From positions 744,001 to 808,000 of the forward strand of contig JAUKTV010000009.1 in assembly GCA_030549205.1 (NCBI GenBank): a stretch of 64,000 nt of DNA, read 5' to 3'. Under the pieces are notes generated by a model. The model was not told where the DNA came from. It worked only from the letters and a program-made list of their open reading frames with translations, and ran no database searches. The DNA is from Apiosordaria backusii (Eukaryota; Ascomycota; Sordariomycetes; Sordariales; Lasiosphaeriaceae). Position 1 is the first letter of the stretch, and each line of letters opens with the position of its first letter. Below, piece after piece: positions 46,783 to 58,100 of the stretch. A program made the position numbers and the translations under genes.

Positions 46783-47358
46783 AAGGTACAGGCCATCTAC
46801 ATTTGGTACATTCTGGCCCCGGCTTTTCTTGTGTGGTCTGCCATTTCTGCCCTGGGCAAAGCGACGCCTCTTTTTCTTCACTTGCTGCTATGTCCTATTC
46901 GGATGAGATTGAAGAGATAGCCGTGGCTTGGTCAAGGTTCTGCATCCAAGGTACGGTGGATAGGCTCTCCGTTCAACCAGGCAAAGTGTTGAAGAAGAGG
47001 CGATGGGACCACAAGTGACAGATGGACGTGGACGGGCAGCGAGCAGTGAAGAAGCGGCACCTAGCAAAAAGAAGGTAGCACACACGGACCAAGCCCACAC
47101 AATTGGCAAGCTAACACGCCTCCGGGTGTGAAGAGGTGTGGGCCGTCGTCTGGCACTGTGAGGTTGTGTGGGGCCCACGAGGTAGATATCGCGTACTGCG
47201 CGGCCTGCAGGGATTTGCATTCCCGCATCGTCCACATTTCAACGTCGGCAAAACCACCCATGGCCAGCCACGGCCTGGTACCTGCGCGATACTTTGTGCC
47301 CCAGAAACCCCGAAAACCTCATCAACCTCACCCCAATCCACAATCCCTTCCTTTGAAG

Positions 47359-47375
47359 CCCCCCCCCCCCCCCCC
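47359..47375. repeat. Poly(C) run of 17
   Basis: Seventeen consecutive C in the gene-poor region. Confidence 0.9.
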
Positions 47376-50300
47376 AGACCCTGCCACGAGGACAACCACC
47401 GCCCGCCCTCTGTTTCTGACCTGCCTGCCTACCTCTTGTATGTGATGCTATGAATTATATGAATTAAAACAACTTCATCGGCCCATTTCTTCCCTTACAG
47501 ACCATGCGGGGAGGTTCCAGGTTGGTAAGGCAACCTCATCATTTGACAATGATGTGTGGAGAAAGAACAGCATAGACGGGTGGGGAGCCATGGGAAGGGA
47601 TTGGAACCTGAAAGGGATGCTTCGAACAGCGGTACTTGCATTCGATTGGCAATTGGTGAGGATAGTATGTCGTTAGAATAAAAATGGGCATGATATCCGC
47701 CAGTATCTCTGGAAGGTTTCAAGTAGTGCTGCTGACTGGCTTGTTTCGGTCGCCGTTGCTACCAAGAAAACAGTAAAGCTAAATGCTTGAGAGCAAAGGC
47801 CTCGATGCGCACGCCCAGCTGAGAATGCTGATGCTGATGCTGATGCAAACTGTCGCGGGTAGGCAGGCAGGCAAATCCTCCGAATGGCGGGATATCAATA
47901 AGTAATAAAAGAGGGATCGATGATGACCGCACTGCGTCAAGAAACTCGATCAATCATGTCGATGATTTTGATGACCGAGTGATGCCAGTCCCTGTCAGAA
48001 CTGATTAACGATGGAAGGTGGTCATGGAATATTGGATTATGCAGGTGTCATTTTTATACTAGCCACAATGTGTCGCCCCATGTCCCACCTTTCTGTCATC
48101 ATCAGCAACCACCACCTACCGTATGAGTGGGCGTTGCGTTTGCCTGGTCATCGTCCCCAGATGCCCCTCTTTTGGTCCGTAAAAAGAGTCTGTTATTATG
48201 AATGGACAATGCACTCTCTTTGTCTGCCACGTCTAGATCAGCTTCTTAAACTAGCCACACTCATCACCGTCCTCCCTTCAGTCTTTTTGCCGCATCTGAG
48301 TCCGCACACGTTGGAAACCATATGTATGTCGGCGGCGTATCTCATAAGGCTGCAACTGATCGGAGACTTGGTTGAGCTGTCCCCGTGCACCCTTTGGTGC
48401 CTTGAAATATCAGCTGGGTGGGTGGTCCTCAGCGATCCGAATCCTTTCTGTATCATGGTCACGGCCATCCATTTGGGTAACATGCGCACCGCCTCTTCTC
48501 GTCGTTGAGCCCCTGTCGGCGCCAACCAACGGTAAGATCTGCAACAAACTCACCTTGCTAGCAGTGGGCTTTCTGCCCTCACCTATCCCAGCTACTACGG
48601 ATGATACCGCAGAGCGTTGAATATAAACATGTGGTGCTTTGTTTGTACTGACTGAATGAATGATGCACGTACATACGTTTTTGGGGCATTTTGCTTGGTG
48701 ATCGGCGAATGATGTCGACATCCCCGACATCTTGGCGTTCATCAACCCACCTCCGCTCCGCCCGGTCCGCAAACGAAAAACGCTTCTCCAGACCTCCTCC
48801 CATCACCGTCATACAAAATCTCGCGACCAGCCTCAAGGTCTCCCTAACGGGTAGCGAGGTCCCAAAGCCATGAATTGAATTGACAACAAAACAGCAATTC
48901 GATCCAACTGTTTGGTGCGATTTTGTGCAGAGACGGATCGCGAATTCCTGAAGCATCTGAAGACGACCCAAATACCGATTTCCCGAACAGGGCGAGATTT
49001 GGGCCCAGCCCAGGATCGTTCGTTGAAAAACCCCGTTGCCCCACAATTCAGACTTCCTTGCCATGTGCATGTCGAATTGCAATCGTGGAGCACGCCAAAA
49101 AAGAGCTTCAATCAACTCCAAAGCTCGACTGTTTTCGTAGTTTTATATCGGTCCACAGCAACATCGGCTCTCCTGCTGTTTCAGAGCTCAGACTTGGGAA
49201 GGGGGGGGAGGTGGATGCCAGATTAAGTCCACGGGGAGAAAAACGTTCGGAGAGTGGGGGGCCTTCCTATATCACAAGATAGTAAGATCGGAATCATCCA
49301 CCAAAAGGCTCCCATGTGCTCTGACCGCTCTCTTCCTCTCTGTCTTGTTAGCAAGCTCATTCGGTCAGGTTGATGAGTGTTGTTGTTGGCGCTGCCGCCG
49401 CTGTTCAGTCCCAGATTGTGTTCCCTGCAGACGCCCCCAGGTACCACGACAGATTTCCTGGCTTCGTCACAGGTGCACGAGGATAGAGTAGCGCACAAGC
49501 TAGGTTACGTGTGTCATCCAGCCTGTGAACTCTTGTTTTTACCCCCCAGCTTTCGATATGAGAGCGGATGCCCCCTGGCTGCTATCAGGAGGCTGTGGCG
49601 TCTGGTCTGGCGTTGGCAGAAATATCTTGTCCACATCCCCCAATGTTGAAAAAATTTCAAATAAAAAGGATGGTAAAGACATATTTCCGATACCGAATGG
49701 TCAGAAACGATGTGGAAGGGCGCTCTTGCACCTGGTCATGGTGGTCTTGTCAAACGTCAACGGAGAGAGATGAGATGAGTGGTTGGGATTGAGGAATGAG
49801 GCTTTCCTCGGCCCCCAGTGCGACCTGGGCCCATCCCGCACTGTCTTGCTAGTGGCGAACGGGCGACGGGGAGCGATCTTGGCTTCCTTTCTTGCCAGGG
49901 AGAGCCGTCCTAATTAACAACCGAGAGCGGTTACCAAGGAAAGGATCAAAATGTCCTGCTGTTGCATGACCTTCCAAGGCATTGTTAGGTCTCGATTTGT
50001 CCTTCTTTTTGCGCAGGAAGATCCGACTATCATGGTGTAGAGATGGACCTCAGATGTCTCCTGCCTGCGGTCAATCTTCTCAGTGCGACAAATCACCTAC
50101 CTGCCTTTGGAAAGATACTCTGCCGCCGTTGCCATGGCGTATGAAACATGCAAAGGGGATAGACAGGTAGCGGGACCACCATCTGTGGAGAACACTAAAT
50201 GATGTCTGGCCCGCGACATTTTCCTGTGTTGATGCGGTGGCCTGCGTGGTCGGGCAGTCGATCATGGCGCAGGCCAAATGCCGGAACAGCCAGCGACTCG

Positions 50301-53300
50301 ACATCTTGGAGCTGCTGGCCTTCGACATCAATATGGGAAAGGTACTGCAACTTTGCATCTCGTGAACAACCTCGCAGATGACATGGACGATCTCTTCCGA
50401 TTGAAAACCAAAAGGTCAACAAAGGGGGTTCCGTTCTTGGTGGGTACGGAGTTAGCATTCCATTTGTATCCCCTCTCACCCGATCCGCTTCGGCCAGTCG
50501 TCGGCTTCGTTAGGGTTACTCCCTTGATCTGGATATCAGTAGACGAGCGAAGCAGCGGTCAGTGCAAACACAAGCTTCGGACCACCAGAGATGCCGTGTT
50601 CAGCGCTGGCTTCGGGGGTGTCGATGTGTCGTTTGCTCGTATGTAGGAGTCCTACCTCGGTGCGTGTGGTTGGGCGCAATTGGCGCTTTCAAAGCCGCCG
50701 CCTAGCTGCTGTGTGTCCTAGCCTGGGGTACGTACAGTACATAGGTCGGTATCTGCTCCACGGGCGCGAGAGAGTTGCGCCTTGGCGAGCTTTTCTTCGG
50801 AAGTGTTTCAGGTGGTCGAATTGTATGCAGTCTTTCTCTTTAATGTCATGTTGGACCGGACGTCATTATTCGGAGGCAGTGGGCAACGGCCTGCTCGGCC
50901 GGCCACCTTATTGCTAGATTGCCGTGACACCTGCGGCGACGAGGAAACCCATGCCTGGTGTGGAGATGGCAATGAGTCGGGCATGGAGGAGGTGAGGAGG
51001 TGCCAGGTTGGCAGCTGGAAAAGCTCAGACGGTTCAAGCTTCCTGCTGAGCGGCCTGGATGTGACGGAATGACAGACATGATGGGGTTGTGTCGTCTCTG
51101 GCGGCTGTGAGACTGTGACAGCTGTTCTCTCATCCAGCCAAACGAGGTCGGCTGGAGGTTCTGGTACAGAACAAGTGGCGCTTCTACGCCAAATTTCTTT
51201 GGCGTTGAGGTGCGCTCCCAAGTTCAGGGACTTACACTAATCCCGAACTCTTGGCAAGAGCAGGGGCTGGAACCACCCGCTCCCCTTCCCTCCACCAAAA
51301 TAGTGGGGCACCTTCCCTGCTGGAGCCTGTCCGCCCAAACGGCCGGGAAGTGTCAACGTCGAACGTGACTTCTTCAGCGAGCCTTGGCAACAATGACCTG
51401 GCAAAGATGCTACAAACATCCGAATATGTCTTTTTTCTTTACTATTCCCCAATAGCAGATACTTTTATCTCTTCCAAGTCGAATCTTGGTGTCTTTTTCT
51501 TTTTTGCATGAGCCTTCGGACAGGGGACAGCTTGCAGCGAGATCTGAAATACGACATCACCTACAGACGCCTTGTTGACGATACCTAACGGTCAAGCTTG
51601 TCAACCCATGGCACAAGACAGCACGTGGATAGAAGTCATATCCTAGCGGCCGATATTCAAATGACACGAGCCTCAATAGTGATTAGAGGGGCATATAAGT
51701 GCTTCCCGAGTGTCAGAGACCTTCGATATGCTGAATGTTTTAATTGATAGCAGTCATCACAGCCACAGGATCAACACCGCCTGAACCAGAACCTGGGGCC
51801 TTGTAAAATGCCGACGCTGCTGTTCGTTAGGCCTAACTAAGTGGTATCCAGAGCTTTCGGCTTGACCGGCATCTTTCTTTTATCAAGATACAAGGAGAGC
51901 CATCGTGGCCAAGTCAGAAGCCTGCGGCTTCACTGCTTTTATCTCGTCAAGTGTATACAAAGATGAAAAAGCTGTCAGACCAAACCATCGCCTTGGTCGA
52001 AGGCGAATTTCCACGGTGGTGAGTGACCAGGCCTTCCAATTTTGAAGATGATAAACACCAACACTAATAGCTGCGTCCAGTGTCGGTGTAATCGCTACCT
52101 TTCTCGATTATTTGTTAGACTAGATGAAGGTTGGGGTTAGGGTGTCATTTGACGCAGCAACAACTCAACTTTGAAGTCGCTCCTCGATAACTCTTGGGTC
52201 TCATCATAACAGTCTTGGGAACTCTGTCTTGGGGATGATAGCTTTAGACCGTTTGCTTCTATTAACAATCAGAACACCTACCGCTCCTAATGCAAGCCCA
52301 ACCGACCAAACGATTGTGAAGACGGTAACAAACAGGGCCTCAAAACATGGTATGGGTGTCGCAGACCCAGATAGCCGGTTTTGACGTGAGCACACCGAAC
52401 CGGACTCATGAAGTCCTCCCATTGATGACTGATGCTGCGTGCTATTTTTACAGCAATCGAGGTGTTGAGTTGCAGCACGATTTGGATGTTTGATGAATGC
52501 TTGATTGCTGAATTCGTCCTAGGCTGGTCCTGGATTCGTCCTAGGCGCTGACAACGACGCTTCAACAGCAGCAAAAACCCCGCAGTGCTTGATGTCTGTG
52601 CCCCCAAGGCGCACAGCAAAGGAATCGAACCAGAGACATCTCACATGTGCCGTTGTAACACAAGGCCTCATCTTCGACTCGACTGATTAGCAAAGAATGG
52701 GCCCTGTAATCATATCCACTTGGATGTTGGTGGTTCGACATTCGGCAGTCAATAGGAGGCAGGTCTAAGGTCTTGAACGACAAAAGAAGCATCTTTTTCT
52801 CAACAAAATCTCGGGCCACCTCGTGGAGAGCATATTTCTGAACATCACTTTGCGCCGTGCAGCGAGCGGCAGCAGGAAACAGCAAGGCGTATGCAGGCTG
52901 GTTGTCGGCCTCTCGGCTTCCAATTCTTCCCCTTGCACGACATGCAGCCAGCCAAACATGTTCTTGCGGTCACTGCCCCGCACTCGCACCAGCAGTCAGT
53001 GGTCGAAGTGGACGAGCTGATGCGTGTCACCATCTGGTCTGTCGCCTAGAACATTACTACAGGTCAACTGACCAGTCATCTTTTGTCTGCCGACCGAAGC
53101 GATCACAGCCGGCTTGTACGTGGATTTGTGTGTGTTTGACAGAGGCAAAGAGCAAGCGACCTGTGTTCCGGTTCCCGCTTCCCCCGCCGTCAGTCTACCC
53201 TCTTCCATCCCTCTGTGGCCCCCATATTGGGTGTTAAGGCTCGGCCAAGCTGTCTCTGTCATCGGCAATTTTGCCGCTTCCCCTATGACATGTACAGGCA

Positions 53301-53576
53301 ACCGGTGTGGCTGCCTGAGTGTGTGCCACACTAGCAAGTTCACTTTCGGCGGCTGTCCGTTGTCTTCGGCTCTTATCAGGGCCCCTCCCGTCACCGGACT
53401 TCCGTCTTGACCTTACCTTTCTATTGTCTTGATCAGTTGTTGCGCTCGGTGATCTCGTTGCTCGCGACAAACGTCTCTGGCCCATATCGTGTGCGTACAA
53501 AGGTATTGTGCTTGATATCGTCGCATCACGTCAGATTGGACATCCATCACATAGCATTAGGGAAAATCAAAGCACA

Positions 53577-55609
53577 ATGACAGGGGCGGCTGGCGCCTCC
53601 AACATAGACGCAGCCGCTGAGCAGAGCGGAGGTGGCAGCGCCAACGTCAGCGCAAGCCTGAGTCTTAATAGCAATGGCGAGGGGAGCTCCTCATCGTCTG
53701 CTACTCTTGGCCGTCATGCAGCCGGAACGGAACCAACATCAAGCTCCGCCCCGGGATCTGGATCGGCATCGGCATCGGAGCCGGGACCGGGAACAGTTCG
53801 AACCCTGGAGGACGTCATGAAAGAGCCATCCACCACTGTCCCTGATGTTGTTGTCCTAAACTCTTTACCCGAGCCTCGCCAACGCCGAGACACACTCAAT
53901 GCGAAAGAAGACCTTTGGATGTCGACAGCAGACGGGTAAGAATCTTCTATGATTGACCCCACTCACCACCATGCCCTCTTCTGGCGTCGATGATGCGAGA
54001 TAGAACTTGCTAACATATCTCTGTGCCTAGCCGATATAGCTCACCTGTCATCCCTTTGAAAGTTGGATCATCACCACATATCGAGACATTTTATGTCAGT
54101 TTCACCACCTACCATTCTTCAAAGAGACCCCCTGAATGCTGATGAATACCTGGCAGGTCCACAAGCACATCTTAATCAAGTACGAGTACTTTGAAAAGGC
54201 ACTGTGCGGTTCCTTCAAAGAATCTGAAACCCAGTCTATCGAGTTACCAGAGGAGGACCCCGCCATCTTCCACTTTATAGTGTCTTACTTTTACGAGGGC
54301 CGATATGACCCTATCAAGCCACTGGCTGCGATGTTAAGTATGGATTCCACTCGCTCTTGCCCCATTCAAGATTACCAAGTCCTAACTCAGATACCAGTCC
54401 CCGATCAACCCAAAGGCAAAAACCCCCTCACCAGCAGCACCGAACTCGAGAACCCCAACCCAACCGTCACCACCGCTGCCAATCCCGGCGCCGACTCTGA
54501 CTCGGACCGCTCCCTCTCCTCCCTCGATACAGACGTCAGCACCATCTCCCGCCGTCGCCGTGAACGCCGCATCCGCCGAGCCGAACGCCAATATGAACGT
54601 CTCCGCCAAAAACACCCCGGCCACCACCGCACAAACTGTCCCTGTCCATCCTGCAGCAACATCCACACCGGCCCCCCCTGTTGGTCCTGCCGAGCACCCC
54701 GTCTCCCACCACCACCACCACCGCCCCCTCCCCCAGGCATCCCCCCCCACGTCCTCATGAATGGCGGCGGTCCCCGCCCACCACCAGGCCACCCAGCCCA
54801 TCGCCGCCGTGCTGCCAACCGCCGAGGGCCCCATCCTCCCCTCCTCCCCCGCCCCCGCCTACGTTCCCCGCTTCATCATCCATCACAAACCCCAACCCCC
54901 GCCTTCCAACAGCAGCCGACCTCCAAACCTGGCTACTGACATACTCCCTCTCGGTAGCGGTCTACATCACCGCGAGTAAATTCCTCCTCGAGCCCCTCAA
55001 GCGCTGCGTGGCGCGTCACATCATCGACCTCCTCGAATCCGCCGGCCCCGACTGCGCCAGTCTCGAGCTCCTCTACTCCTGTTCTACACTGTACTCCAAC
55101 CTACCATCCTATGACCCGCTGTTGAAAATGATCTTTGCGAGGGTGGCATTTCTGCAATGCTGGAAGCTCCCCTCCTCCTCCTCCTCCTCCTCCTCTTCTC
55201 AATCAACCCAAGACAGAGGAGATGGCGACAGATATCTGGTAGAAAACCCCGAAATCGCCGCGTTGCTCCTGAAAGAAATGGCGAGTAGGACGGATGACGG
55301 CGGACTGATAGGCTTGACGGCGAACTGGCTGGGTGGTAGTGGTAGTGATGGGAGGTTGCTGCTTCCTAGTATGGAGAGGATAGGGGATAACTGGGCGGAT
55401 GTGCCGAGGGGGTATGGGTATGGCGGGAATGGATATGGGAACGGGGTGCGGCATCCTGCTGGGGGGGCCATCATCATCCTCCGCCGCCGCCTCCGCCGCC
55501 GGGCCACCCGCATCATCATCAGGCATATGGGTTTGGTGCTGCCAGAGGGGGGGGAGGGGTGCCGGGGCAGGTGATGTATGGGCATCATAATTATCCTGGG
55601 AGGAGGTAG
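53577..55609 (+). CDS. BTB/POZ-domain protein (two frame breaks in the 3' exon)
   Basis: BTB domains dimerise and often bind Cullin-3. Exons are 53577-53935, 54031-54094 and 54157-55609; introns of 95 nt (GTAAGA, CTAAC, CCTAG) and 62 nt (GTCAGT, GGCAG) join ADGRYSSPVI and ETFY|VHKHILIKY. The BTB core reads VHKHILIKYEYFEKALCGSF and FHFIVSYFYEGRYDP. A basic Arg-rich stretch (SRRRRERRIRRAERQYERLR) and a cluster of Cys (CPCPSC, CWSC) lie in a long insert. The conserved tail (TWLLTYSLSVAVYITASKFL) is in another frame, and near the end a second change restores a His/Pro/Gly tail ending YPGRR. The breaks fit C8 at 54741-54748 and G7 at 55461-55467, one base missing at each, giving about 625 residues. 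A 60-nt in-frame intron 54338-54397 (GTATGG, CTAAC, CCAG) is possible. Function unknown. Confidence 0.7.
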
Positions 55610-55621
55610 GTAGGTAGGTAG
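55606..55621. repeat. GTAG tetranucleotide repeat
   Basis: About four units of GTAG begin at the stop codon of the BTB gene and run into its 3' flank. Confidence 0.7.
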
Positions 55622-56099
55622 TTCGAGGTCAGGAGGGGATTGTTTGGGAAAGGAAAGGGGTTAGGGAGATAATGGGGGTTTATGGCGGAGGGGGATTGGG
55701 GTGATGGGGAGAGCGTTGAGCTGGACGAGGTAGGAAGCGGCGGACTGGGAAATTGGGAAACGGGGAATCGGGATTTGGTATACCATATTAGATTGGATTC
55801 GCGTTATGGTGGTTAGGGAAATGGAGTTGATATGTGAAAGTCGTGATGAACAGATACCAAGGCTTTGATAGGGATAATTCTTCATGATTTTGTTCGTTTT
55901 CTTTTTAATAATACCTGGATGTGCTCAGACAAAATGCCAATGTGTGTGTGTTACTGTGTTGTGCCGAGAGAAGGCAGTGGTTACAGATTACCTAGGTAGC
56001 AAGATGAAGAAAGTTAATCAGCTATCTTGGGAACTTGAAGGTGTGTTGTGTATAATATGTGTGTGTGAAATCACATGCAGGTATCTTGCCCCACGTAGT
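55610..56099. other. Convergent 3' flanks
   Basis: Space between the BTB gene and the peptidase gene. It is G-rich at first, then AT-rich, with an ACCTAGGT palindrome at about 55990. No gene is supported. Confidence 0.4.
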
Positions 56100-57577
56100 T
56101 CAGTCTAATGTATCATCCCGAAGCCTAAACAGCATCCCCAACACCTCATCCCCCTTGGCTCGAACAGCATTATGATGGAGCTGGTTCGTCTCGTGGACCT
56201 TGATCCCTTTCACCAATGCTGCCGTCTCCCGAGCTGCCTCGATGTCGACGTACATGTCGTCAATATAGCTAACCGCGTAAACAGGCACTTCGTTTCGGCG
56301 CAATTGGCCCTCGTCGTATAGATCCTCTGCCCAGTTCGAATGTTTCGCCAAAGCTTCCGCCGCGGGCTTGAGCGCCCGCAATGTTGGGTACGTGTCAAAG
56401 AAGCAGGGGTATACCATCTCGCCCGAGAAATAGAGCCTGTGCTTGCCGTGCAGCGGCAGAGACACGCGGAGGTAGTCTGGTTCCGTCCAGCTGAAGAACT
56501 CGTCAAACTTGCGGGCTGCTTGGAGCGCAGCCCAGTTAGACGCCACACCTCTGGCGCAGTAGATGCTCTCGTGCAGGATGGCGTAGACGGGGTTGGTGTC
56601 GAAGGGGACTTCTCGCTCGAGTGCCATCAGGGTTGGGGTGGTGAAGTAGTTGAACTGGTCCAAGTCGGAGATGAGCTTGAGGATGAGGTTGTGGACGGCG
56701 TCTAGGCCGCCGTGGCAGCCGAATGCCATGCCGAGGCCGAGGAGACGGTGGACGGTGAAGGTGCCCCCTCCGGGGAGGGGAACGCCTTGTTCGTCCATGG
56801 TGAGATATCGGGCGATTCGGAAGACGTTTTCTTCGTCTTCTGGGTATTTGGTGTAGTATGCGTTGTTGCGGTCGATGACTTTTTTGTAGAGGGAGGAGTA
56901 CACTTGTAGGGGTTGGCGCTTGACGGGGGCTAGACCGCCAGTCATGAAGACCTCGCGGAGGCCTTGGGGGTATTTGGACAGGTAGGATAGACAGACGAAG
57001 CCACCGAAGGACTGGCCGAAGATGGACCAGGTTTGGTATTCTGGTTCCCAGGACTCGGTTAGGCAGAGTCGGATGGCTTCGAGATCTCGCACGATGCTGT
57101 CTGCGCGGAAGAGCTTCAGGTACTCGACTTGTAGGTTGACGTCTCCTTGGTTGAGCACGAGGTCTGTATGGATGGGATTGCTCATTCCGGTGCCACGGTA
57201 GTCGACATAGAGCACTATATACCCAGCGTCTAGGGCGCGGTTGGAGACGGGGTGGCCTCGTGGCTCGGGACCTCCAAAGCCTGGCCCGCCCTCAAGATAG
57301 ACTAGATACGGCTTCCTGGGCTCATCTATAGGTTTGGAGAGTCCAGGGATGGCCTTTTCATGTCTTCTTATGCTGCGGGCAAAGAGCCGTATGGTTCCAT
57401 CTTCGGGGTGGGCATAGTTCTTGGGGACCTCGAAGAAGAGCTCGGTCACATGAAATCCACCTGGTGCTGGGTTAGCTGATGATCAGATAATTCGTAACTA
57501 GACGAGATGAAGAGGGATTCACCGGGATGGATATGTGACCGACTGCTGACTAGACGTGCAGGTTGAACAGAACTCAT
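56100..57577 (-). CDS. Proline iminopeptidase (alpha/beta hydrolase, peptidase family S33)
   Basis: Enzymes of this family release N-terminal proline, or related residues, from peptides in the cytosol. Exon 1 is 57577-57523 (MSSVQPARLV), exon 2 is 57460-56100; the 62-nt intron has donor GTGAAT, branch GCTAAC and acceptor CCAG and joins HIHPG|GFHVTELFFEVP. The product is 471 residues. The family signature GGPGFG appears as EGGPGFGGPE, the oxyanion region as VDYRGTGMS, and the nucleophile elbow as GQSFGG. The catalytic Asp is probably in SYIDDMYVDIE and the His in NQLHHNAVRAKG. Length and the first part match fungal prolyl aminopeptidases rather than the shorter bacterial ones. An in-frame ATG at 57664 would add 29 residues; the downstream one gives the usual short N-terminus. 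It is divergent from the next gene, 523 bases away. Confidence 0.9.
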
Positions 57578-58100
57578 CTTGCCTGTTGTTATTCGAAAAG
57601 GTTGCCGTTGGGACAAGTTGAAGCTACCTAGGTAGGTCCTTAGGTACCTATGCGGGGATTGCAAACCACCTCACTGGCGAATTGTAAAAAGGAACGATAG
57701 ACTAGGTAGTATTCACTGAACTCTACTTAACGATGGGATACTCCAACTACTTCCTCGTACTGCGTCTATACACACACCATCATCGAAACTCAAGACTCGA
57801 CAACCGCGATCTCCAGACATCGATTTCCAGTCAGGTACAACCGTCAGCGTCATCAGCATCGAGGTAGTGCTCTGCACCTGAGTTTGGGGTGATCTCCAAA
57901 TCCCTGCAGGCCACGCTAGCGTCGCCCCGCTCCCCGCCGGAATCGGCCAAACATTCAGCACCTTGTCGCTAAAAGTGGGTTCAGCGGGGTGGCTTAAAAA
58001 GCTGGCGCAACTGTTTTCCTCCTTCCAGACCATCTCGCTTTTCATGCAAACAGCTGGGGATTCTGAGCTTACAAATGCGGTGCATCCCCTCATACCACCC
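57578..58100. other. Divergent promoter region
   Basis: The space lies between the peptidase gene and the Cys-Pro protein gene. Just upstream of the peptidase start are CTACCTAGGTAGG and CCTTAGGTACC, overlapping palindromes (about 57627-57650), and CTAGGTAG recurs near 57703. No gene is supported. Confidence 0.4.

Larger units (their letters stand above)
45890..53576. other. 7.7 kb gene-poor region
   Basis: This is by far the largest gap. It separates the start of SNT2 (minus) from the start of the BTB gene (plus), so it contains two divergent promoters. It holds an AAGGC-type short repeat (about 46750-46780), C17 at 47359-47375 and many short open frames of random composition. I find no domain, no intron-exon structure and no transposon ends. 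A non-coding transcript or a lineage-specific gene cannot be excluded. Confidence 0.45.

Noticed and set aside
52600..52700. Perfect B-box-like GGTTCGATTCC on the minus strand near 52621, suggesting a tRNA
   Set aside because: The T stem pairs at only two of five positions, no acceptor stem could be built and the A box is poor. I treat it as chance or a decayed copy.
46175..53500. Numerous 60-180-codon frames in the gene-poor interval
   Set aside because: They occur equally on both strands, lack domains and cannot be linked by consensus introns into longer proteins.
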